The translations under genes were made by a program, and so were the position numbers. A stretch of DNA of 58,326 nt from Deltaproteobacteria bacterium Ga0077550 (GTDB taxonomy: Bacteria; Myxococcota_A; Polyangia; Nannocystales; Nannocystaceae): positions 1-58,326 of the forward strand of contig LNFB01000100.1 of assembly GCA_001464385.1 (NCBI GenBank), in the 5' to 3' direction. The notes under the pieces were generated by a model. That model saw nothing but the letters and a program-made list of their open reading frames with translations, searched no databases and was not told the DNA's origin. Positions 16,493-24,135 of this stretch are shown here, one piece after another. Position 1 is the first letter of the stretch. Each line of letters begins with the position of its first letter.

Positions 16493-16777
16493 CTAACCTG
16501 TCGACGCTCGCCGGGCCCGCTCGAGCAGCGCGATGCCACCGAGGATCGCGGTGCTCGCGAGCACCGCGACGGACGCCGCGAGCCACACCGGCAGGGACAG
16601 CCCGGGCGACCATCGCGTCACGACGCTCGCCACCAGGAGCAGGATGCCGCCGACGACCAGGAGCAACGCGAGCTGCTGGGCACCCGCGTCGCGCCGCGTG
16701 ACCAGCCGCCGAATCGCGGCGACTTGACCCACGCCCACGAACGCGAGCAGCACGATGAGGCAGAGGCGGAGCAGCAT
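16493..16777 (-). CDS. Small three-helix membrane protein
   Basis: Ninety-four residues with three hydrophobic spans (LCLIVLLAFVGVGQVAA, LALLLVVGGILLLVASVV, LAASVAVLASTAILGGIALL) and basic loops (IRRLVTRRD, ERARRAS), so an inner-membrane protein. There is no known motif. The start ATG 16777 lacks a clear ribosome binding site; a longer reading exists but runs into the divergent gene. It converges with hemL, with a 6-bp CGACGA/TCGTCG hairpin at 16464-16480 between them. Confidence 0.6.
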   Translation of the reverse strand: MLLRLCLIVLLAFVGVGQVAAIRRLVTRRDAGAQQLALLLVVGGILLLVASVVTRWSPGLSLPVWLAASVAVLASTAILGGIALLERARRASTG

Positions 16778-16868
16778 GGCGCACGCCAGGCTACCACGCT
16801 GCGTCCCCCTCCCCCTGTAGCCAGCCGAGAACGCGTGAATCTGCGCCGCTCCCGGACGTAGACGCTTC

Positions 16869-17366
16869 ATGAGCTCCGGGAACATCCTGCTCGTCAGCGA
16901 GCTCGAGGAGTCCAACACGTATCTCTGGCTGCGGTCCGCCCTGCTCATCGGCGAGATCCGGGCCGCGAGCGTCCGCGACGGGATCGACAAGGTGCTCGCG
17001 AAGCTCGGCGCGCAGAAGAAGATCGACCAGCTCTATGTGGTCGGCCACGGCAACACCGCTGGCATCGAGATCGGGTCGGATTGGGTCGACGCCGACAACG
17101 CAGCGGCGCTGCAGCAGTTCGCCCGCCTGCGCGATCGCTTCACCACCGCGGGCACGGTGATCCTCGACGGCTGCAAGGTCGGTCACGCCGTCTCCCTCCT
17201 GCAGCGGCTGTCGATCGCCCTGGGCAACCGCTCGGTCTCGGCGGCCACCGCCAACCAGCGGCTCACGCCCGGCATGGAGGGCGGCATCCGCGAGTGCAAG
17301 GGCGCCGCGTGCACGTACAGCGGCGAGGGCTGGTCGGAGACGATCGACCGCTGGCTCGGGCAATGA
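16869..17366 (+). CDS. Small DUF4347/caspase-like protein with His-Cys dyad
   Basis: A 165-residue protein with no signal peptide. IDQLYVVGHGN puts His60 in a V-x-G-H-G motif after a beta strand, and GTVILDGCKVG puts Cys102 after the next strand. This His/Cys arrangement is the dyad of clan CD peptidases (caspase, gingipain, CHAT) and of DUF4347 domains, which usually sit in large surface proteins. Here the domain stands alone at near-minimal size. The end (KGAACTYSGEGWSETIDRW) may cap the fold. It is probably cytoplasmic. Peptidase activity is inferred from the dyad only. Confidence 0.62.
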   Translation: MSSGNILLVSELEESNTYLWLRSALLIGEIRAASVRDGIDKVLAKLGAQKKIDQLYVVGHGNTAGIEIGSDWVDADNAAALQQFARLRDRFTTAGTVILDGCKVGHAVSLLQRLSIALGNRSVSAATANQRLTPGMEGGIRECKGAACTYSGEGWSETIDRWLGQ

Positions 17367-17388
17367 ACCGAAACCCAGGCGCCCGAGG

Positions 17389-19308
17389 TCAGCGGTTGCT
17401 CGCGACGTAGCGCCGCGCCATGCCGCGGAGGTTCTGCACGTTGAACGGCTTCTCCACCCGTTCGTTCGGGACGTCGCCCAGGAGTGCCTCGACGTCGCTG
17501 TGCACAGTCCCTCCCGACATGAAGACGAACCGCTCGGCCCGGGCGGGCAGCGCCCGGATGACCGCGCGATAGAGCTCGGCGCCGGTAACGTGCGGCATCA
17601 TCAGATCGCAGAAGATCACATCGAAGTCGATGTCCGGGTCGAGCAGCGCGGCCATCGCCTGCCGCGGGTCGGAGTAGGACACGACGTCGTGCTCGGCTCG
17701 TAGCAGGCGTTCGATGGAGCGCACGACCCCGGTGTCGTCGTCGACCACGGCGATTCGTCCACGCCGGGGCCCCGATGCGGGCGTTGCCGAGACCGGTGCG
17801 GGATCGGCAGCCGTGGTCGCCGCGGCGAATGTGACGCGGAATGTCGTGCCCTTGCCCGGTTCGGTCTCATACGTCAGCTCGGCGCCCATCGACGCCGCGA
17901 TGCTGTGGCAGATCGACAACCCGAGCCCGGTGCCGACGCCTACGGGCTTGGTGGTGAAGAACGGATCGAACATTCGCGCCTGGACCTCGGGGCTCATCCC
18001 CGGCCCGTTGTCCGCGACCTCGACCTGGACACGGTCGCCGACCATCCGCAGCCGTAGCCTCACGCAGTTGCGCTCGGGATCGGAGGTCTCGAAGGCCTGA
18101 GCCGCGTTGACGAGAAGGTTGACGAGAACCTGGGTGACCCGAGCCTCGTCGCCCTGGACCTCGGCGACGGGATCGATCTCGAGCTCGAGCCGAGCACGGT
18201 GCCGAAGCTCGTGCTTCGAGATGTTGTGGGCCACGCGGATGGCCGCGGCGAGATCGATCGATCGGCTCGCGACCTCCTCACGGGCGAATGCTCGCAGCCC
18301 GCGCACGATCTCCCGGATGCGATCGCCCCCCTCCCGCGCCTCGACCAGCGCTCGGACGACATCCGCCATCCTTGCAGCGGGTGAGGCACCTGCGATCTCT
18401 CGCAGCTCCTCGACCGCGAAGTCGAGGCCGCCGATGACGTACTGCAGCGGATTGTTGATCTCGTGACCGACGCCAGCAGCGAGCGTCCCCGTGGTGACGA
18501 GTCGCTGCTGTCGCTCCATGCGATCCCGCATCGCCTCGCGCTCGGTGACGTCGTTTGCAACGAGCAATCCACGGGCTCCGTCGGCCATCGGCACCTCCAG
18601 CGGGACGAGGCGCACGTCGAAGTTGCGACCTCGCCGGGCCGCCGAGAACTGGTTGGACTCGCCGCGGAGGCACCCGGCGACCGCGGCAAGCACGACGGAG
18701 GCGTTCGTCGCCGAGATCACCTCGGCGAGTGGACGCCCGACGAGCACCGACATCGGTTCCGGCAGCCCGATCTCTCGGCCGTCTCCAAATGCCCGCACGA
18801 TGCGTGCCTCGGCGTCGAAGACGGCCACGATCGTAGACGGGAGGTTCGACAGAACCGTCTCGAGGAAGCCCCGCTCCGCCGCGAGGGCGGTCGCGTATCT
18901 GCGGGTCGCGGTGACATCGGCGAACGTCGACAGGACCCCGACAGGATCCCCTCCTTCGCGCGCGGGTAGCAACGCGGCGTTGATCTCGATCCAACGAGGC
19001 TCGGGGCCGCCCTGTTCGAGGCCCATCAGGACCTGCCGCTGGGGCACTCGGGTGCGGAGCGCGACCATGGCGGGATGCTCCTCGCCCGGGAAGGGGGAAC
19101 CGTCGGCGTGGATGCTCTTCCATCGAGGATCGACGGACGACAGCCCGCGCATCTGATCCGCGGTGAGGCCAAGGATCGCCTCCGCAGATCGGTTGCTTTC
19201 GACGATCGCGCCCGCCGAGTCCTGCACGACGACCCCCTCGAACATCACGTCGAGCACTGCGTCGAGCCGCGCGGTGGCCTCGTCGAGACGCGCCTCTGCG
19301 AGCAACAT
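17389..19308 (-). CDS. Hybrid sensor histidine kinase, PAS-PAS-HisKA-HATPase-REC (main frame of a frameshifted gene)
   Basis: A 639-residue reading. There are two PAS domains (about 15-135 and 150-255), then HisKA with phospho-acceptor His282 in GVGHEINNPLQYV, an HATPase domain with N box VNLLVNAAQAF, G1 VADNGPGM and G2 GTGLGLSIC (about 395-465), and a receiver domain with VVDDD near 523 and phospho-acceptor Asp568 in VIFCDLMMP. Signal flow would be His282 to Asp568 and then perhaps to a separate Hpt protein. The ATG at 19308 lies inside a longer gene: the GAF domain directly upstream is in another frame (19309-19792), so the natural product is probably one GAF-PAS-PAS-HK-REC protein. No output regulator is adjacent. 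Confidence 0.85.
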   Translation of the reverse strand: MLLAEARLDEATARLDAVLDVMFEGVVVQDSAGAIVESNRSAEAILGLTADQMRGLSSVDPRWKSIHADGSPFPGEEHPAMVALRTRVPQRQVLMGLEQGGPEPRWIEINAALLPAREGGDPVGVLSTFADVTATRRYATALAAERGFLETVLSNLPSTIVAVFDAEARIVRAFGDGREIGLPEPMSVLVGRPLAEVISATNASVVLAAVAGCLRGESNQFSAARRGRNFDVRLVPLEVPMADGARGLLVANDVTEREAMRDRMERQQRLVTTGTLAAGVGHEINNPLQYVIGGLDFAVEELREIAGASPAARMADVVRALVEAREGGDRIREIVRGLRAFAREEVASRSIDLAAAIRVAHNISKHELRHRARLELEIDPVAEVQGDEARVTQVLVNLLVNAAQAFETSDPERNCVRLRLRMVGDRVQVEVADNGPGMSPEVQARMFDPFFTTKPVGVGTGLGLSICHSIAASMGAELTYETEPGKGTTFRVTFAAATTAADPAPVSATPASGPRRGRIAVVDDDTGVVRSIERLLRAEHDVVSYSDPRQAMAALLDPDIDFDVIFCDLMMPHVTGAELYRAVIRALPARAERFVFMSGGTVHSDVEALLGDVPNERVEKPFNVQNLRGMARRYVASNR

Positions 19309-19792
19309 CGCCGAGCTCGAGCTGGTCGGTCACCTGCCCCGCGAGCCATCGGAGCGCGGTCTGCTGCTCCTCGGTCAGACGCCGCGGCACCCGATCGATG
19401 GCGCACAGGGTCCCCAGCACGAGGCCCTCTCCGGTGCGCAGGGGGAGTCCGACGTAGAAGCGGATCCGCGGCTCGCCGGTCACCAGGGGGTTGTCGGCGA
19501 ACCGCGTGTCATCCAACGTGTCGGGCACGACGAGGACGCGGTCCTCGGCCACGACGTGGCCGCAGAACGAGATGTCCCGCGGCGTCTCTGTCGCAGCGAG
19601 CCCATGTCGTGCCTTGAACCACTGCCGGTCGGAATCGACGAGCGAGACCAGGGCGATGGGCACCTCGAGGATCTGGGCGACCAGCTCCGTGATGCCGTCG
19701 AACGCGTCCTCCGCCGGTGTGTCGAGGATCGCGAGTTCGACCAGCGCAGCCAACCGGGCCGGTTCGTTCTTGGGCAGCGAGGGCGCCTTCAT
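19309..19792 (-). pseudogene. GAF-domain N-terminal part of the hybrid histidine kinase, separated by a frameshift
   Basis: From ATG 19792 the frame encodes MKAPSLPKNEPARLAALVELAILDTPAEDAFD, written here only as its start: MKAPSLPKNEPARL, then a full GAF domain with LVDSDRQWFKARHGL, DISFCGHVV and RFYVGLPLRTGEGLVLGTLC, ending WLAGQVTDQLELGD. After this the frame turns into Arg-rich nonsense, while the kinase frame begins with MLLAEARLDEA. The join must lie at 19306-19329, because a TGA sits at 19332-19330 in the kinase frame. One extra base (or two missing) explains it. It could be a real mutation, an assembly error or, less likely, a programmed shift. Confidence 0.7.
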
Positions 19793-20001
19793 GCGACCGG
19801 CCCATGCTAGCTCGAAACCCGGGGGCCGATGCTCTCGAAGCGCACGCCGATGGACCCCGCTCCGCGCCCCATTTCGCCACGGGAGCTGGACCGCCGGCAG
19901 GGCGAACGGCCCGAGGATCGTCGTGCCCGAGGGGATCGGGCCATGGGCCCGCCCCGTCGCGCTGGGTGGAAGGAGCGCGCTCGTTCGGGGAGGCTGTCGG
20001 G

Positions 20002-21066
20002 GTGACGGCGACGGACGCGATCGACGCGACGCTCCAGCGGATGTTCGGCCGCGACGAGGCGGTGCAGTACTGGTTCCTCGGCCCCACCGGCGAGACGCGG
20101 ACGCTGTGCCGCGGCCTCGCGAACCGGTCACCGCCGAGGCGGGCCACGACGCGCACCACGTTCCACTGTTTCTCGACGACCAAGCCGATCACCGCGCTCG
20201 CCCTGCTGCAGCTCGAGGCCGAGGGCCGCGTCGATCTCGACGCTCCGATCGCGACGCTGCTGCCCGAGGTGCCCTACCGCAACGGCGCGACCGTGCGACA
20301 GCTGTTGTCGCACCAGGCCGGCCTGCCCAACCCGATGCCGCTGTCGTGGGTGCACCGCGACGAGGACCACGCGGACTTCGACGGCCGGGCGTTCGTCGAT
20401 CGGGTGCTGCGCGAGCACCCCTCGTGCGATCCGCCGGGCCGTCGCGCGCGCTACTCCAACATCGGCTACCTCCTGCTCGGTCGCCTCGTCGAGCAGCTCG
20501 CCGCGCGCCCCTACGTCGACGTGGTGCAGGGACGCATCCTCGACGTCGTCCGCGACGACGACCCCGACGCGTACCTCGGGTTCGCGATCCCCGAGGGCCG
20601 TCACGCCACCGGCTACACCCGCCGCTGGTCGGCGCTCGGCCTGATGATCGCGCTGATGCCCGATCCCCCGCGCCTTCGCACCAGCGAACGCGGCTGGATC
20701 CGCTACCGACCCTTCCACCTCGACGGGGCGGCCTACGGCGGCCTCAAGGGCAATGCCCGCGGCTGGGCGCCGTTGCTGCGTGCGATCGCCCGCGCAGATC
20801 CGCGGCTCCTCCCCGCGCGCTCGTACGCGCGGTGGTTCGAGCCACAGCCGCTCGCCTCCGGCAAGCCCAGCGGCCTCGCGCTGGCATGGTTCACCGGCAC
20901 GCTCGGCGGCCACGAGTTCCGCTGCCACGCCGGCGGCGGCCCCGGCTACGGCGCCGAGATCCGGGTCTACCCGTCGCTCGGCGCCGCGAGCATGCTCGTC
21001 ACCAACACGACGATCGTCCGCGACCTCCGCCTGCTCGACCGGCTCGACCCCCACTGGCTGGGCTGA
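20002..21066 (+). CDS. Serine hydrolase, beta-lactamase/class C family
   Basis: A 354-residue penicillin-binding-like serine hydrolase. It has the S-x-x-K motif FSTTKP (Ser58, Lys61), the second motif YSN (Tyr151), and HAGGG (His309) at the place of K-T-G. LLSHQAGLPNP is a further family block. No signal peptide is seen, so the enzyme is probably cytoplasmic, in keeping with EstB-like esterases more than with beta-lactamases. GTG 20002 is well supported by GGGGAGG 8 nt upstream. The substrate is unknown; ester or D-amino peptide cleavage is typical. Confidence 0.85.
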   Translation: MTATDAIDATLQRMFGRDEAVQYWFLGPTGETRTLCRGLANRSPPRRATTRTTFHCFSTTKPITALALLQLEAEGRVDLDAPIATLLPEVPYRNGATVRQLLSHQAGLPNPMPLSWVHRDEDHADFDGRAFVDRVLREHPSCDPPGRRARYSNIGYLLLGRLVEQLAARPYVDVVQGRILDVVRDDDPDAYLGFAIPEGRHATGYTRRWSALGLMIALMPDPPRLRTSERGWIRYRPFHLDGAAYGGLKGNARGWAPLLRAIARADPRLLPARSYARWFEPQPLASGKPSGLALAWFTGTLGGHEFRCHAGGGPGYGAEIRVYPSLGAASMLVTNTTIVRDLRLLDRLDPHWLG

Positions 21067-21204
21067 CGCGCCCCGACCGAGGCGCCGAGGTCGCGAACGG
21101 GCGGCCGCAGTGCTCCGGCCGCGCGTGCGTTCGCTTGCGCTTCCGCCCACGTCAGGTTCTCCGCCGTCACCGCCAACAAGGACGGCACGCAGCCAAGGAC
21201 CCCG

Positions 21205-22083
21205 ATGAACCGCACCTCGATCCTCGCCCTCGCCCTGCTCGTCCCAGTCGCCTGCCAGACCGACGACGGCGACCCCTCCGACATCGAGCTCCGCGGCGCC
21301 GACCTCGAGGAAGGCGCCGATGACGACCTCGACGCCGAGATCGGCCCGGCGGTCCCGACGTCGACCTACTACATCGTCACCGCCATCGACACCCGCAAGT
21401 GCATGTTCCCGATCTGCGGCGGCGTGTTCGTCCAGGAGGTCAACAACAAGGAGACGCGCTGCGCCGACGGCACCTACGCGGAGTCGTGCCACGTCGCCGT
21501 CACCGACTACGCCGCGGTCGGCCTTCCGGCCAACGTCGAGCAGAAGGTGGACGCGGCGTGGGTGAGCGAGCAGGCCCTGCTGCGCGGCACGCTGTTCCAG
21601 GCCGGCAGCGTCTACGACCCGTTCCGCGTGGACACGCTCGCGGCCTCCGAGGCGTGGGTCGGCGTCACCGGCAACGCGCCCGACGGGACCTTCGAGCGCC
21701 TCGACGACTCGGGCATCGTCTGCGTGACGTTCCCGTGCGAGAGCTTCATCGAGCGCATCCTGAACAGCACCGTGGCGCGCTACATCGCCGAGGTCGATCT
21801 GGCCGCGTCCGGAGCGACGCAGGAGCAGATCGACGCCGGCTACGCCGAGCTGTTCGAGAGCGGCATCCTCGCCGCCGGCGAGGCGACCGTCGTCTACGGG
21901 CCCGCGGGCGTCGCCCCGGGCTTCGCCGCATCCGAGTTCTATCAGCGCGTCAGCGCGGAGGTCGGCGAGCCCTGCGGCCCGGCTGTCTGCGGCGCTGGCC
22001 TCGAGTGCTGCAACGCGTCGTGCGGCGTGTGCACCGGGCCCGACGAGGAGTGCCTCGACGTCGTGTGCCCGCCGCTCGAGTGA
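21205..22083 (+). CDS. DUF6748-type lipoprotein
   Basis: A 292-residue lipoprotein: signal MNRTSILALALLVPVAC (Cys17), an acidic Asp/Glu tether, then a domain starting STYYIVTAIDTRKCMFPICGGVF, the hallmark of DUF6748 proteins of myxobacteria. Later blocks include ALLRGTLFQAGSVYDPF and VCVTFPCESF. The C-terminal 40 residues have eight Cys (CGPAVCGAGLECCNASCGVC), a knottin-like tail. The molecular role is unknown. A single gene with its own promoter region (138 bp upstream). Confidence 0.78.
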   Translation: MNRTSILALALLVPVACQTDDGDPSDIELRGADLEEGADDDLDAEIGPAVPTSTYYIVTAIDTRKCMFPICGGVFVQEVNNKETRCADGTYAESCHVAVTDYAAVGLPANVEQKVDAAWVSEQALLRGTLFQAGSVYDPFRVDTLAASEAWVGVTGNAPDGTFERLDDSGIVCVTFPCESFIERILNSTVARYIAEVDLAASGATQEQIDAGYAELFESGILAAGEATVVYGPAGVAPGFAASEFYQRVSAEVGEPCGPAVCGAGLECCNASCGVCTGPDEECLDVVCPPLE

Positions 22084-22107
22084 TGCGGCCCGTGGACCGC
22101 GGTGCGT

Positions 22108-22680
22108 TCACTCGAGTGTTTCGCACCGCGTATCGGCGACGGGCTGGTCCGCGACGAAGCCCTCGAGGTCGTCGGGGAACTTCACCGCGGGGAACCAGGG
22201 CACGTCGCACAGCGCCGACACATCGCCGCCGATGACGAGGAACTGCACCATCCGCGACCGCTCGGCGTCCTCGACGGGCTCGAGCCAAGCCGCGTCGTCG
22301 GGCGCCGCCGCGTCCTTGTCGAGGCTCGACCAGTCGTAGATGCGGAAGCCGTCGCGATCGGTGACGTGGGCGGCATCGGTGGAGACCCACGGGCCCCCCA
22401 TGCGGCGCACCGCGAGCAACCGCAGCGCCTCGGGGCCGGCACGGTCGGCGTCCTCGGCGTCGGCGGCGTCCTCGGTGTCCGCGTCGGGCGAGACCGAGCC
22501 GAACGAGCGTCGGTGGACCGCGGTGCGCTCGGCGCCGCCGACCATGAAGCACGCGGTGCAGATCGGGATGAACGGCAGGATCTCCGGCTCGATGCGCCAC
22601 GACGCCGTCTCGCCCTCCTCGGCGCATCCACCGGCGAGGACGAGGAGCAGGCCGAGTCCGACCCGCGGAAGGATGGACAT
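22108..22680 (-). CDS. Lipoprotein of unknown function
   Basis: A 190-residue lipoprotein: signal MSILPRVGLGLLLVLAGGC with Cys19, then no long tether. The body has IPICTACFMVGG, an acidic stretch (PDADTEDAADAEDADRAG), IYDWSSLDKD and MVQFLVIGGDVSALC. It ends ADTRCETLE. I do not recognise a family. ATG 22680 is used because the signal peptide begins there; a longer frame to 22860 would overlap the divergent sigma gene. Confidence 0.62.
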   Translation of the reverse strand: MSILPRVGLGLLLVLAGGCAEEGETASWRIEPEILPFIPICTACFMVGGAERTAVHRRSFGSVSPDADTEDAADAEDADRAGPEALRLLAVRRMGGPWVSTDAAHVTDRDGFRIYDWSSLDKDAAAPDDAAWLEPVEDAERSRMVQFLVIGGDVSALCDVPWFPAVKFPDDLEGFVADQPVADTRCETLE

Positions 22681-22832
22681 GCGATCGCTCTGTACGCCGT
22701 GATCTCGAGTCATCCGAACCCCATTCCCTCGCATTGTCGGTGAGTCGTCGGAAACCGTCGCGGAAATTCTTCTCGGGGTGAACTTCTTGGCCGATGGATC
22801 GACGCGGCGATCGTCCGCGGGGAGCTGCGCAT

Positions 22833-23510
22833 GTGACCGGCCTACCACTACACTGGACACGCACCGTGCAGCGGGAGTTCACGCCCTCGGACATCGAGCG
22901 GGCCTTCGCGTCCGACCTCGACCTCGCGCGGGCCCTGGCGCGGTTCGTGATCGGCGTCGTCCACCGCGAGGTCGCGATGACGCTGTCGCCGATGGCGGCG
23001 CGGCTCGGACGAGACCCTGGTCAGGACGTCGACGATCTCACGCAGTCGGTGTTGGTCGCGCTGTTCGAGCACGGCGGCCGCACCCTGAAGCGCTGGGACC
23101 CGGCGCGGGGCATGGGGCTCGTCGGCTTCGTCGCGCTCATCGCCCGACGTCGCGTGCTCCGGGTCATGAGCGGCTTCCGCGGCAACCTCTGGTCGATGAC
23201 GCCGATCGCCAGCGAGTTGCTCGACGAGCACCCCGAGCTGCAGGCCGACGCGATCGCCGACGTCGAGCACGCGATCGAGCTCGACACCACGTGGGCGCGG
23301 CTCGAGCCGTGGCTCGACGCCCGCGGGCGGCGGCTGTTCCGGGCGATCTACGTCGAGCAGCGGCCGATCCACGACGTGTGCGCGCAGGAATCCATGTCCG
23401 CCGACGCGGTGCATGCCTGGACCGCGCGGGTGCGGCACAAGGCGCGCGAGATCGCCGATGGCCCGCGCTCGTGCGCCTCGGAGCCGAGGAGGACCGGGAA
23501 TGGCCGCTGA
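22833..23510 (+). CDS. Sigma-70-like (ECF-type) RNA polymerase sigma factor
   Basis: About 225 residues. Region 2 is DPGQDVDDLTQSVLVALFEHG with the LKRWDPARGMGLVGFVALIARRRVLRVM block typical of a myxobacterial sigma group; region 4 is RLFRAIYVEQRPIHDVCAQESMSADAVHAWTARVRHKA, with a helix-turn-helix pattern. GTG 22833 follows GGGGAG at 8 nt and is preferred to ATG 22794. Its end overlaps the next gene by 11 nt, so it is made with the single-span protein at 23500 and the CHAT lipoprotein at 24132. Probably it drives that operon and other genes in response to an envelope signal. Confidence 0.82.
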   Translation: MTGLPLHWTRTVQREFTPSDIERAFASDLDLARALARFVIGVVHREVAMTLSPMAARLGRDPGQDVDDLTQSVLVALFEHGGRTLKRWDPARGMGLVGFVALIARRRVLRVMSGFRGNLWSMTPIASELLDEHPELQADAIADVEHAIELDTTWARLEPWLDARGRRLFRAIYVEQRPIHDVCAQESMSADAVHAWTARVRHKAREIADGPRSCASEPRRTGNGR

Positions 23511-24135
23511 TCGCGACGTGCTCGCGGAGCTCGGCCGACGCGTGCGCGAGCGCGAGGCGCAGCTGCAGACCCACGCCGATCCGACGCGCGGCCCCTCGCG
23601 CGCGCGCCAGGAGGCGCTGCTCGGGGTGCTGGGCCTGGCCGAGCCGCGACGACGCCCGATCACGCGCTGGGTCGTCGGCACCGCGCTCGCCGCAGGGCTC
23701 GCCGCGCTCGGGCTGTGGCGCGTCGTCGACCCGGGGCCAAGCCTCGCGCCCACGCCCACGCTCGCCACGGTCGGCGCCCACACGCTCGAGCTCGGCGGCG
23801 GGCGTGCCACCCACCTCGGTGATCTGTCCGCGCCGCGCTACCACCTCGACGACACGCTGGTCCTGCGCATGCGGCCGCTGGCGCGCGAGGCCGGGCCGCG
23901 CGTGCTGTCGGTGCGCGCCCACGGCGTCACGGACGGCACCGTGCTGCATCGGACCGAGGTCGCGCGAGCCGAAGGTGGTGGTGCGATCGAGCTCCGCACG
24001 CGCGCGGGCGATCTGCTCGCGCCGGGGCGCTGGCGGGTGGAGGTCGGCGTCGGCGCGCCGGGTGGATGCGACGACGACCACGACGACGGATGCACATGGG
24101 CCGCGACCGAACTCGAGATCCTCGCCGCTCCGTGA
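23500..24135 (+). CDS. Single-span membrane protein, putative anti-sigma partner
   Basis: A 211-residue protein with a cytoplasmic N-terminus of about 57 residues (AELGRRVREREAQLQTHADP), one membrane span (WVVGTALAAGLAALGLW, about 57-73) and a periplasmic part containing a beta-rich segment (ATVGAHTLELGGG and onward) and an acidic CDDDHDDGC motif near the end. Topology and position (overlapping the sigma gene) are those of a membrane-bound anti-sigma factor, though no ZAS or RseA motif is present. ATG 23500 has AGGAGG 8 nt upstream. GTGA overlap with the next gene. Confidence 0.68.
   Translation: MAADRDVLAELGRRVREREAQLQTHADPTRGPSRARQEALLGVLGLAEPRRRPITRWVVGTALAAGLAALGLWRVVDPGPSLAPTPTLATVGAHTLELGGGRATHLGDLSAPRYHLDDTLVLRMRPLAREAGPRVLSVRAHGVTDGTVLHRTEVARAEGGGAIELRTRAGDLLAPGRWRVEVGVGAPGGCDDDHDDGCTWAATELEILAAP

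Noticed and set aside
20002..21066. Antibiotic-resistance beta-lactamase
   Set aside because: S-x-x-K, YSN and HAGG motifs fit, but there is no signal peptide and the family is mostly esterases or peptidases; resistance is not supported.
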